DNA of 64,000 nucleotides from Elymus sibiricus (lineage: Eukaryota; Streptophyta; Magnoliopsida; Poales; Poaceae): NCBI GenBank assembly GCA_039707655.1, contig CM077673.1, positions 269,398,288 through 269,462,287 on the forward strand. Direction: 5' to 3'. The first letter of the stretch is position 1. Every line of letters begins with the position of its first letter. Both the position numbers and the translations under genes were made by a program. The notes beneath the pieces were generated by a model that was not told the DNA's origin, made no database searches, and saw only the letters and a list, made by a program, of their open reading frames with translations. Below are positions 9,706-19,840 of the stretch, in pieces.

Positions 9706-10200
9706 TGATACGTCTCCAACGTATCTATAATTTTTGTTTGTTCCATGCTATAATATTATCATTCTAGGATGCTTTTTGGGTGATTAATTACCAATTCATA
9801 TTATGTTTTAGCACAAACCTATTAACCCAGTGCCAGTGCCAGTTGGTGTTTTCTGCATGTTTTTGACTTTTCAAGTTTACAGTACTAAAGGAAGTCCAAT
9901 TGCCCCGAAACAGTTTTATGATTTTTTCTAGACCAACAGAAGACGTGGAAGCTTCGGGAGAAGACCAGAGACTACACGAGGGAAGGAGCACACAACAGGG
10001 CGTGCCCAGGGGGGTGGTCGCACCCTAATGTGTGTTGCCTCCATCGGGTGGCCCCGACGCCCCTCTCTGGCCTATAAATTCTAATAAATCCCAAAAACCT
10101 TAGAGAGCCTCCCGAAACACTTTTTCCGCCGCCGCAAGTCTCTGTTCTGCCGTGTGCCCATCTGGAGCCCTGTTCCAGTGCCCTGCCGGAGGGGGGTCAA

Positions 10201-11707
10201 TGAAGGGATCGATAGAAGAGACGTCTAGAGGGGGGTGAATAGACTACTTGCAAGAATTAAAACCTAACCTTTTCCCAAGTTAATTGGTGGGCAGTTTTAG
10301 CAATTATAGCAAGTCTAATGCACCCTACACATTCTAGTCAACAAGTATGGCAGCGGAAAGTAAGACAAGCACATGTAAGAGAGAGTAGAGATAGGAAGAT
10401 CAAACGCAATTTGGAGACGCAAGGATTTTTCCCGTGGTTCCGATAGGTGGTGCTATCGTACATCCATGTTTACGGAGTCTTGAACCCATGGAGGGTAACG
10501 GTCGCGAGAGTCCATGGAGGGCTCCACCCATAAGGGTCCACAAAGTAGCAACCTTGACTATTCCATAACGACTTCCGTCCACGAAGGACTAGCCTCGCTA
10601 TGGGTAGATCTTAACGAAGTAGGCGATCTCCTTGCCCATACAAACTTCTTGGCTCAACTCCACAACATGAAGTAGGAGGCTCCCAAGCAACACCTAACCA
10701 ATCTAGGAGGCACCACCCTCCAAAAGGTAATAGGCTTGATAATGATGATGAACTCCTTGCTCTTGTGCTTCAAGATGATAGACTCCTCAACACTCAATCA
10801 CTCTCTCACATATTTGGCTTGGTAGAAGGGATTGATTGGGTGGAAAGCAACTTGGGGAGGCTAGAAATCAAGATCCATATGGTTGGAGTAGATGCTCTTG
10901 ATCTCAACACAAGGGTAGGTGGATCTCTCTCGGAATTTGGATATGGAAAGTGGGGAACTGTTCTGAGTGCTTCTCTTGCGAGTGGGATGTGGTGGAGGGG
11001 TATATATAGGCATCTCCAAAAATCCAACCGTTACAACATTATTGACCATCTCGGTGAAACCAAAGCAAAACTCGGTTGTACCGATCTGTTCAAAATGTGG
11101 CAACTTTCGGAATCTCGGTGAGACCGATATAGGAATCTCGGTGGTACCGAAATGAGTGGCCGAGGGCAGTTTCCAAAACTCGGTGAGACCGAAGCATAAA
11201 CTCGGAAATTTCGATTTTATAAATTGGGTCACCAGAAAGTTTGTCACTGAAACTCGGTTGCACCAATGCAGTCTCGGTTGTACCGAAATGTTAGGGTTTG
11301 GCTAGGGTTCTGTCTTGTGTAGAAAATCGGTAGGGTCGGATGAAATCTTGGTGGCACCGATTTTGTGGATTAGGGTTTTGACAGAGTATTTTTGTGGGAG
11401 AGATTGTGGGTGTTTTTGGTGGCTAGCACTTGTGCACGTGGAGCAATTTGTTCACCAACAATACCTTACCCCCTTTTAATAGTATTTGCTTTCCAATGGA
11501 CTCAAAGTGATTTCTCGCAAAGTAAAAAGAGAGTCTTTTAGCTTGAAGTTTTGCCAATCCTTGCATCTTGGGCTATCTCCTCAGACCCTTTTTGCCAGCA
11601 CTCTCTGTGGATTAAACCTGAAATAAACTAGGTAGAGATATTAGTCCAAGAGACAATGTATGTTGTCATGAATTATCAAAACCACCAAGGGAGCATATGT
11701 GCTTTCA
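10201..11707 (+). mobile_element. Solo LTR of an unclassified retrotransposon (TGAAGGG...CTTTCA)
   Basis: It begins TGAAGGGATCGA and ends GTGCTTTCA (TG...CA). The flanks GTCAA (10196-10200) and GTCGA (11708-11712) are a 5-bp target duplication with one change. The uninterrupted S LTR at about 44170 shows the empty site. A TATA-like TATATATAGG at 11001-11010 suggests plus orientation. There is no internal domain, so it is a solo LTR. The contained ORFs (for example 10765-11121) have no recognisable product. The family is not identified. Confidence 0.75.
11040..11385. repeat. Cluster of CGGT...ACCG palindromic units
   Basis: About eight imperfect copies of a unit such as CTCGGTGAGACCGA or CTCGGTTGTACCGA, irregularly spaced (for example near 11050, 11070, 11115, 11138, 11178, 11255 and 11270). 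Each unit is self-complementary around a 3-5-nt centre. Confidence 0.8.
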
Positions 11708-11781
11708 GTCGATCACGGAGGGCCTCTACATCACCCTTGCTGCTCCCATGGTGATGTGTGAGTAGTTCCGTACAGACCTAC

Positions 11782-12664
11782 TATCGGGGTAAACAAACAG
11801 GGGTGTTCATTCCCCCTAACTTGTGCACGGACAAACAGCCACCAGCGCCCGGCAGCAACAACCCGCAGAAGGCCAAGCAAACGCCGGCAGCACAAGCCCG
11901 ATGCGGTAGCCCAAGCCTGGACTACAACGCGCCAAGTGCTCCCCCGGAGGCTGCCGGGGACCAAGACATGCACACCTTCCTGAAGACCCGGCAAGCCATC
12001 CCCCGGCAGGCACGAGCTAACCAGCCACCGCTCCACCCCATCGCTACACCAGTCACTTATCGATGTGGTGTCGAGCCCTCAAGCAGCTAATCAGCTCTCG
12101 CTAAGCACGTGGCAACACGCCGGGAGACAAGTTATACTCAATTGACACCCGCCCTGCAGTGTGTCAAGACCATAAGCGACGACCAGCCAAGCAGTGGCAA
12201 GAGCTTGCCGGGGATGCACCCCCGAGCGCCACCTAGGCAGGTAATCATGGTATTTTGTCCTAAATGCCAAAGTTAGGTATGATAGCTCTGCTAAGCTATC
12301 TAATCGATAGATAATGACTGTTTTGCCATTGTGGTAACCCCTTGCACTATAAAAGGAGGCCCAAGGCTACCTAGCTCAAGATTCGGACTTTCGAACACTT
12401 GTACTCGCATAGTAGCTCACCCCGACAGCAGCTCTTGCCGGGGTTAAGCTATGTGCGTTCTTCGTGTTCCTCTAATCAATCCACCAAAAAGCAGGAGTAG
12501 GGTTTTACGCTTAGCAGTGGCCCGAACCTGGGTAAAATGCCTATGTCCTGATCGTCGCGCCGTCTCATGCTGTCCGCTCTTCGTGCAACGTGACCCCCCC
12601 CCCCTTGCCAAACCACAAGGGGCCTTTGGTCCCATAGGTGATCGTGAGCATTCGTGCCCCGACA
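11782..12664 (+). repeat. 5' LTR of the Tat-like element
   Basis: 883 bp. Its first bases are TATCGGGG, where the 3' LTR has TGTCGGGG, so the terminal TG has mutated to TA. Relative to the 3' LTR it keeps about 20 extra bases near 12005-12030. The ORFs inside it recur in the other LTR and are not genes. Confidence 0.9.
12348..12356 (+). promoter_or_regulatory. TATA box in the 5' LTR
   Basis: CTATAAAAG in the LTR; the same box is at about 20388-20396 in the 3' LTR. It would drive the sense transcript. Confidence 0.6.
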
Positions 12665-12755
12665 TCTTTGGCACGGCAGGTAGGGGGCGTGCATCATTTG
12701 CGCGAACCCGAGTTCGTGAACATCGAATCGATCTTCATTATCATCTTCTTCAACA

Positions 12756-13100
12756 ATGGCTCCCAAAAATAAGCCCAGCACGGCCGCGCATCCCTCCACT
12801 TCAAAGGCTCCTTCACACGCAGCCGCGAGCTCGGCGGGCGTCACGGCGGCTACAAGTGAGGAAGGCGCCATGGGCAACACAGCTGGCGCAGGCGACGCCA
12901 CCGCCGTGTTCTCCGCAGCTGAGGCCGGAGCGGAGAACACCGGAAGGAAATGGGTCCGCTCGACCCTAGGGAGATGTGGCGTAATCCAGCAGGCCAAGGG
13001 GAGAAAGAGGTACCTGGCCATACCCTTCTCCCTCCTCCTTCCCCGCCTGTGGTTAACTCTGCGTGGCGGCACCGTCGTCAGTGCCGATAAGCTCACATGA
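12756..13100 (+). CDS. Short sense ORF of the Tat-like element (function unknown)
   Basis: A 114-codon ORF starting MAPKNKPSTAAHPSTSKAP about 90 nt after the 5' LTR, where gag would normally begin. It is Ala/Ser/Gly-rich for about 75 residues, then basic (GRCGVIQQAKGRKRYL). I recognise no gag core, zinc knuckle or protease. It may be the remaining N-terminus of a gag gene whose body has been lost, or a leader peptide. It is the first ATG ORF downstream of the primer-binding region, which favours translation, but coding is not proven. Confidence 0.4.
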   Translation: MAPKNKPSTAAHPSTSKAPSHAAASSAGVTAATSEEGAMGNTAGAGDATAVFSAAEAGAENTGRKWVRSTLGRCGVIQQAKGRKRYLAIPFSLLLPRLWLTLRGGTVVSADKLT

Positions 13101-13144
13101 GGTTCGGTCTTGCATTTGTCCCGCCAGGGGACAAGTCCCGAACC
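13101..13144. repeat. Short hairpin
   Basis: GGTTCGG (13101-13107) and TTGTCCC (13116-13122) pair with GGGACAA (13128-13134) and CCGAACC (13138-13144), with an asymmetric bulge. It lies just after the short sense ORF. The rest of 13145-13942 shows no gene or other structure that I can support. Confidence 0.7.
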
Positions 13145-13942
13145 GAAGGCTAGAGTGCATCCGCTAGTCGACGCTCCCGGCAGGTGAACCACAGCAAGGT
13201 CCCGTACGCCCATCGCGGGTCGCCACGGGACCATTGAGCGCGAAGAGAAGGAGGGAAGGAGTGTCCATACCTGCTTCCTTTTCCATTCCCGAATCGATCA
13301 TGAAATTTGCATTAACCCGACAGACTCCTGCCGCGGACCATATGCGCGACTGACGGGTCTTCGAGTACCCCCGTTTTGCCCTTCTCTATGTCCCTTCTCT
13401 TTCAGGGCTGCGGTGAGCACATGCTTGCGCGCAAACCATAAGGAGCATAGGAGAGGGAAGATGCCAGGGCAGAATGAAAAGCCATGACAAAAGCTAAGTT
13501 GACTCAAATAATCAACTTCCATTAGGATATAAGTTTGTATGTCCCTTCGCCGAACCTAAGGTTTCGTGTGATAAACCTTGCGTGTGACAGAACCTTACTT
13601 TGTTCGTTCGCGCCCGTGTTTTGTTTCGAGCCTTCTCAACAAAACACGCGGCAGCGTCGACACTGCCAAAGGTAATCCTACCGACGGCGTGCTCTTGCCA
13701 GCAGAAAGCTAAGGCCCTGTTCCTCAAAGCAATTCGCGGCAACACGTCGTTGGCGGGTAACTAGAAACGCATAATGGTGATTATCATACGAACGCCGGAA
13801 GGGAAATGAAGGGCATAGTATGCGATTACACAAAAACATCAGTTCAGCAAACGATAAAATAAAGAAAGTTCACGCCCTAATACGAGATACCTACTGTGTC
13901 TTAAGTACAGGGCAACATGGCAACAAGGAAGGCATAAAGCTA

Positions 13943-15521
13943 ACTCCCATGGCTCCCCTGGGTCCTTGAAACTTTGAGGATCCTGTCGGCGAGAGGACTG
14001 GCCTTTTCCGTGGCGGCCGAGGTGTCGGCACCCCACGGCAGCTTCTTGAAACCATCGGAAAGATCGAGCTCCGGATGGAAGAAGGCGAGGTTGCTCAAGA
14101 CCAAGAAGAGGGCATCGCGTGCTAGCTTCCGGGATTCGTTGGCGAAGGAGGCGGCCCTGTCCTCCTCATACGTCATCAGCACCTCGATCAGGCCGTCGAA
14201 GAAGAATGTCATCTTGACGCTTGGAGCTTCATGTTTGCCAACAGAGTAGGCCCAGCTCTTCATGTCCATCTTGGCAATCTGGGCAGTGAGGCGCTCGGCG
14301 ATGTCCACCATACTCTTGATCCAGAGGTCACACTGCTCAACCAAGTTCTCCAGGTTTTCTTCAGCGTCCTTCTGAAGGGTCTTTGCACGGGTCACATCTG
14401 TCAGCAGCAGTTTCTCGCGAGCCCCAGCTGATTCAAGGTCACTTTCCAAGGAATCAAGCCTGGGTTTCATTTCGGAAATGGTACCGTTAGCGGCATCAAG
14501 GTCCTAGCCCTTGGAGGAAAGCTGTGATTGCACCTCTCCCAGGGTCGCCGCTGCCTTTCGTGCCTCCTCTTTGAGGGCTTCGATCTACTTGTTGCTCCCG
14601 GCAAGATCCTCTGTCATCTTGATCAGTTGGGCTTCAAATTCGACCTTAGCGGCAGATGCGACAACCAGCTCGTCAGCTAATTCCTTCGGTTGTGCAGCAG
14701 ACTCCAAGGAAAGTGCATCGAGAGCGGTCTTGTGGCCATCTTCCAGCTCCCTGGTATGCTGTCGGATGCGGTCCTCTAGCTCCTCATCCTTGGCGCGGAG
14801 GGTAGCCTCGAGGTTCCCTTCCCGGAGGGAGATACCTTCCTCTCTGGCGTCCATAAGCGCCTCGCGCTCCGCCAGACGGGCCTTCCAGGTGGCAACATCT
14901 TCGTTGGCCATGGACAGCGTCTCATGCTGCCTCTTGAGAGAATGGACCTGACGATTGTACCAGTCCCGCAGCTCGCTCCCTTTGCTCCTCAATTGCTGAT
15001 CCATGAGCTCAGCCGAGTCTCGCTGCTCCTTGACCGCCTGCCACTGGACGCTGTACCTGCCCTGCACGTCCTTAAGCCCTGCTGCTCTGGACTCCAAGAA
15101 AGCCAAGTCCTTAGCAGCGTCAGCAGTGCTATGAGTTCCTTCGATCTTCTGAGATAGCAGCGACAGGATCTTGTTAATCTCTTCGTCAAGGTCTGCACCC
15201 ACTGAGAAGGGCAAGCCGAGAGCTGTGTGGCTTAGCGGAGCAGTGACCAACGCCAGATGACTCTGTGGGGACTGCAGGGCCGATGCTAGGGGATAACTGG
15301 ACGAGGAAGGCTTCATGGTTTGAAGGGGAGTCTTCTCTTTGACACTGGGCCCGGGCAGGGCACGCTGCCGGGGTTTTGTTCCGCTCCTTCTAAAGGCCCA
15401 TGAATATCCCCGGCAACCGAGCCCTGTTCTTCAGCGGCAGCAATCTTCATCGCTTCCTCGACAGCGTCCTTCCCAATACCCGCAACCTCCTCCAGCAGTT
15501 CAGGCTCTTCAAAAAGCAGAA
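13943..15521 (-). pseudogene. Antisense gene of the Tat-like element, C-terminal coiled-coil exon
   Basis: Read on the minus strand from the acceptor at 15522. It opens VLLFEEPELLEEVAGIGKDA and is acidic. A one-base frameshift near 15310-15316 moves it to the frame with GADLDEEINKILSLLSQKIE. This is followed by a long heptad-rich, E/K/R/A-rich segment (15316-14585) typical of coiled coils. Two in-frame stops follow (about 14585 and 14505). It ends with EHEAPS-like residues, a WAYSVGKHEAPSVKM segment and a hydrophobic helix around ARDALFLVLSNLAFFHPELDLSDGF. Proteins of this layout are widespread in grass genomes as 'putative transposon protein'; their biochemical role is unknown. Broken by the frameshift and stops. 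Confidence 0.65.
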
Positions 15522-15621
15522 CTACGGATCAGAGCAACAAAACAGAAGTATGGAAATCAAGAATCAATAAGGCATGTAAAGAAAAATACAGGGGAAATAA
15601 GAACACCGGCAAGAGGGATAC
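15522..15621 (-). other. Spliceosomal-type intron in the antisense gene (second)
   Basis: On the minus strand the donor is CCATTGG|GTATCC (15621) and the acceptor GATCCGTAG|TTC (ending 15522), 100 nt and T-rich. Removing it joins HSPLG-V in frame with LLFEEPELLEE. Confidence 0.65.
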
Positions 15622-16043
15622 CCAATGGAGAATGCTGCGGAAGGACCTCTCCTTCCCCGGCAACATCAGTTGCCGGCGTGTGGTCTGTCGCCGTCCCTTC
15701 GACAATGACCTTTGCACGAGTAGATTCCTCGGCGGAGGCCCTTGCCGGCGAATCACCCTCACGGGCAATGGTTGATGGGGGATCTTGGAGGAGGAGCTCC
15801 ACTTGGTGAGCCTCCCTCCGATCTTCCTCTCTTGTTTCCCTGACGGGTGAAGGGAGGCGTCCTTCCTCATCCCCACTGGTAGACGAGGCCTTCGCTTGGG
15901 TTTCACGAAGAGGACTGGGCTGGGGGCTAGACACGGGATTCTCTTCCGCGTCTCCCGCAAAGCCTCCACCTGCCGCAAAGTCCGAACCCGCTGTGGATTT
16001 GGCCCTCTTGACCCTGTGCGCAAGAGTCTCCTCATCTTCGTCC
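15622..16043 (-). CDS. Antisense gene of the Tat-like element, internal exon
   Basis: It reads DEDEETLAHRVKRAKSTAGS... on the minus strand and ends ...LPQHSPL at the next donor. It is 140 codons with no stop, low complexity, rich in Glu, Ser, Pro and Ala, and probably disordered. Both exon borders have GT-AG sites in the antisense direction, and the frame is kept across both introns (phase 2 upstream, where GA plus G rebuilds a Glu codon). I recognise no domain. The reading frame is open here although the gene as a whole is broken elsewhere. Confidence 0.55.
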
Positions 16044-16128
16044 CTATGAAGGTCAACCATGCAAGATCAGTCAGGAAGATTAAAAGATCAAAAGCTTTTT
16101 GACGGAGGCTGAGACCAACTAGACTCAC
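16044..16128 (-). other. Spliceosomal-type intron in the antisense gene (first)
   Basis: On the minus strand: donor TTGGA|GTGAGT (16128), acceptor CTTCATAG|GGACG (ending 16044), 85 nt, with a T-rich 3' half. Splicing joins ...GSMLLALE with DEDEETL in frame. Confidence 0.7.
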
Positions 16129-17104
16129 TCCAAGGCAAGGAGCATGGAGCCCAGCTCATATGACGCGGGCGATGGAGTTGACTGGCCCATCTTCAGAGTT
16201 GGGGGGACAGGGCTTGACGTAGGGAGCAGGACTGCCGGCAAGGGCGAGCCTGGCAGAGGACTTGGACTTGACGGGGGGCTGGGGTCCACCCCATGCACTT
16301 TCCGTCGCTTGGCGGGGGACACCTTGGCCTGGGAAAGGTGGGAGGATTGACGACGTGCTACTTCGCGGCCGCTGCCCTTAGCAGTCGTCTTCTTCACCTT
16401 CGAGGAACCTCGCGAAGACGCAGGGGCCGTTGACTCCCAGTTGGCGTGTAGACGGAGGCGGCGACCCGGCTCCGGAGCATGGGGCCCCTCTTCGAGCCCC
16501 TCCTCTACCACATCCAGATCCTTTGCCCCCTCCGCCTCGCACTCCGCCTGAGTCCCTGTTGCCGTGACTTGAGAACCACTGGCCCCAGCAAGCTCTAGCC
16601 CGGCAGACTCCTCCGGAGCAAGATTTTTGCCCTCCTCCTCAGAACAGCCATCGTCCCCGGACTCCTCCTCCTCCTCTCCTCCGGAGGCTGCTCCCCTGGC
16701 AGTCCTGACGGCCTTGTCTTCCACGATTCGTCCGGAGATATAGGCTCTCTCCGCCTCCCTGGTTGGTGCGGTCAAGTTGTCCTCCAGTTTGAAGGCTCTC
16801 TCATCCAAGGAGGAGACCCACTCCATCTCGCCCTCCAGGGTGGGCAGTTCCCAATCATACTTAACGCCGGAAGCATCGCAATCCGGCATCCATTGGAGGA
16901 ACTGGTTCCGGGCGGAATTGCGGTGCAATGGAACGACCCCCGCCGGCAGATGGTATGTCCCTAAGCGGCCAAACAACTAGTCACACAGCCAGCCATGGTC
17001 GTAAGCTGTCAAGTTGTTGGCGGGACCAGGATACAGGCGCATCCAATCGGCGGGGCCACTGAACTCCCAAGCAAACCTGTCCCAATTCTGCAAAGGTGTG
17101 ATGC
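16129..17104 (-). pseudogene. Antisense gene of the Tat-like element, middle region
   Basis: It continues the PF04195-type region on the other side of the solo LTR with RFAWEFSGPADWMRLYPGPA. An in-frame TAG at about 16977 follows HGWLCD, then FGRLGTYHLPAGVVPLHRNS. The next part is strongly acidic (EEEEESGDDGCSEEE), then basic, with KVKKTTAKGSGREVARRQ and PAKRRKVHG, which resembles a nuclear-localisation signal. It ends with a Pro/Ser-rich stretch and GSMLLALE at the intron donor. The single stop and the split by the LTR make it non-functional. A nuclear, DNA- or chromatin-linked role is only inference from charge and the basic motif. Confidence 0.65.
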
Positions 17105-17109
17105 GGCGG

Positions 17110-18696
17110 TGCTACTTCTCGAGCATGCGTTGGTTTTCCCTTTAAGAGGAAAGGGTGATGCAGCAAAGTAGATAAGTATTTCCCTCAGTTGTTGAGAACC
17201 AAGGTATCAATCCAGTAGGAGATACAATCAATTCCCCAATAGGTGTACCTACACAAATAATCAAACACTTGCACCCAACGCTATAAAGGGGTTGTCAATC
17301 CCTTCACGGTTACTTGCAAGGATGAGATCTGATAGAGATAGATAGAATAGATTGCTTGAAAGGAAAGTAAAACAAAAGTAAAAATAAGGCAGCGAGGTAT
17401 TTTTGGTATTTTTGGTTTTAGATCTAAAAGTATAATATGGAGAATAGACCCGGGGGCCATAGGTTTCACTAGAGGCTTCTCTCATGAAGGAAAATAATAC
17501 GGTGGGTGAACAACTTACTGTCGAGCAATTGATAGAAAAGCGAATAATTATGAAGATATCCAAGGCAATGATTATGCATATAGGCATCACGTCCGTGTCA
17601 AGTAGACCGAAACGATTCTGCATCTACTACTATTACTCCACACATCGACCGACTCCTGCCTGCATCTAGAGTATTAAGTTCATGAAGAACAGAGTAACGC
17701 ATTAAGTAAGATGACATGATGTAGAGGGATAAACTCAAGCAATATGATGAAAACCCCATCTTTTTATCCTCGATGGCAACAATACAATACGTGCCTCGCT
17801 ACCCCTACTTTGTCACTGGGTGAGGACACCGCAAGATTGAACCCAAAACTAAGCACTTCCCCCATTGCAAGAATTACCAATCTAGTTGGCCAAACCAAAC
17901 CAATAACTCGAAGAGACTTGCAAAGATATGAAATCATGCATATAAGAATTTAGAGAAGATTCAAATAATATTCATAGATAATCTGAACATAAACCCACAA
18001 TTCATCGGATCTCGACAAACACACCGCAAAAGAGTATTACATCGGATAGATCTCCATGAAGATCATGAAGAACATGGTATTGAAGAACAAAGAGAGAGAA
18101 GAAGCCATCTAGCTACTAGCTATGGACCCGAAGGTCTGTGGTGAACTACTCACGCATCATCGGAGGGGCAATGGAGTTGATGTAGATGCCCTCCGTGATC
18201 CATTCCCCTCCGGCAGATTACCGGAAAAGGCTCCAAGATTGGATCTCACGGGAACAGAGGCTTCCGGCGGCGGAAAAGTATTTTCGTTGCTCTTTTTGGT
18301 ATCCAGGGAATATTTGGGAATTTATAGGCCAAAGAATAGGGTTAGGAGGGCTGCCGTGGGGCCACAAGCCAGGGGGCGCCCCACCCCCCCTAGGGCGCGC
18401 CCCTGTGGCTTGTCGCCACACGGCGGCTCCCCTGCCTTCATCTCCAAGTCTTCTTGGTTGCTTCTGGTCCAAGAAAAATTATTCCGAAGATTTTATTCCG
18501 TTTGGACTCTGTTTAATATTCCTTATCTGCAATACTCAAAAACATGGAAAAAACAGAAACTGGCACTAGGCTCTAGATTAATAGGTTAGTCCCAAAAATA
18601 ATATAAAATAGCATATTAATGCATATAAAACATCCAAAACAGATAATATAATAGCATGGAACAATCAAAAATTATAGATACGTTGGAGACGTATCA
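17110..18696 (-). mobile_element. Reverse-strand solo LTR of the S (Sabrina/WHAM-like) type
   Basis: On the minus strand it starts TGATACGTCTCCAACG and ends GAGAAGTAGCA, 1587 bp, close to the 1581 bp of the S LTR at 43682-45262. Perfect 5-bp target duplications GGCGG flank it (17105-17109 and 18697-18701). There is no internal domain, so it is a solo LTR left by recombination between two LTRs. It splits the antisense gene of the Tat-like element. The ORF at 18122-18589 lies inside it and is not a gene. Confidence 0.9.
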
Positions 18697-18701
18697 GGCG
18701 G

Positions 18702-19590
18702 CGGAGGAAGTCTGCCCCCACATGCTCAATGGTCAGCCCGGCAGCCTTAAGGCGAACGATCCTGTTCAGCACCAGGCGGAGTTTGTTGTCAGTTGGGCCC
18801 AACTTCCCCCAGTCGCTGCCGCGCATAGCGCATTCAGTCCTTGCCCGACTGAATGCGGGGGCCTTGTCATCCTTGATCCAGCACCAGTCGCCCCTCCATT
18901 CTTCCCACTTCCCACGTGGCTGTCCGGAAAGGTACTCCTTCTTGTCCCGGGGGATCCAGCTTATGTTCCCCGAGCGGTGGGATTTGTCCTCAATCCGAGG
19001 AAAGAAGAAGTGCTTGAAAAAATCCACATTGGGGGCAACTCCAACAAAGTTCTCGCACAGGTGGGCGAATATCGCCATGAAAGACATCGCATTGGGCGTA
19101 AAATCCAGAAGGTGGAATCCATATGCCGCCATCATGGCACAGAAGAAATCAGAGAAGGGAGGAACAAGGCCGCAGTAAAAGTACGCACAAAAGAAGTGGT
19201 ACGAATCTGAGGGCTTCTTCTCCTTGGGGCTGTCCGGCAAAACCTAGGGTGCTCCGTGCCCCTTTGTCGCCCGCCCCCACATATAGGCGTACCTCTTGAT
19301 CAAAGTGTTGTCATCCAGGCTCGATGGAGAGATAACCACATCTCCCTATTGCCGCCTCTCAAGCTCTTCCGCTTTCTTCTTACTCTCCTCAGCCACCAGG
19401 TCCGAGGATGCGGCCGCCTGCTTCCCCTTGTTGGCAGCTTTTTTTCTGCCCCATCCTTGAAGCCTTCAAAGGCGGCGGATGATCTGGTGGCGCTCGGGAA
19501 ACCGAGAGTGGCGGTGGGAGCAGTTCTTTGGCTTGAGGAGGAAGATGCAGGACGGAGAAAAGGATGCGAATGAGTAGCGCCCCTATGCGT
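18702..19590 (-). pseudogene. Antisense gene of the Tat-like element, N-terminal PF04195-type domain
   Basis: On the minus strand a K/E-rich start (about 19590-19350, with an in-frame stop near 19360) leads to SSLDDNTLIKRYAYMWGRAT. Another stop follows at about 19243, then PDSPKEKKPSDSYHFFCAYF. The core matches the 'putative gypsy type transposon' (PF04195) pattern: GLVPPFSDFFCAMMAAYGFH, LTPN-like FTPNAMSFMAIFAHLCENFV, GVAPNVDFFKHFF, then a W-rich segment and GPTDNKLRLVLNRIVRLKAA. It is interrupted by the solo LTR after DFLRRLI. The family occurs in many grass LTR elements in antisense; its function is unknown. The gene's start is not fixed. Confidence 0.7.
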
Positions 19591-19840
19591 CGTCCTTTTT
19601 ATTTTAGGGGGACCCGCACGGGGGCTGGCTCTTCGCAATCTTTCCAGAAAACTGCCGTTTTATTACTGGCAGTTCTTTTTATTCTCCAACGGCTATCGCT
19701 CCACGACCCCACGACCCACGAAAATTACGCGGAGTGGACGTGGGCTAGGAGGACAGAATCCCTCCGCCGCGTGTCCGTGCACCGTTTGGGACCTAACCCA
19801 ACGTGCCAAGCGACACGTATGGCTCAGGCCCAGGGGCTTC

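Noticed and set aside
10765..11121. A 118-codon ORF in the 1.5-kb solo LTR.
   Set aside because: No recognisable domain, overlaps the palindrome cluster, and the host sequence has solo-LTR borders.
11758..12090. ORFs shared by the two Tat-like LTRs (also 19862-20131).
   Set aside because: Similarity is explained by LTR identity; they cross the LTR start into flanking sequence at 11758 and have no domain.
14511..14951. Plus-strand ORF rich in Ser and Arg.
   Set aside because: Shadow of the coiled-coil part of the antisense gene on the opposite strand.
18122..18589. A 155-codon plus-strand ORF.
   Set aside because: Lies within the reverse S-type solo LTR and is antisense to it; no domain.
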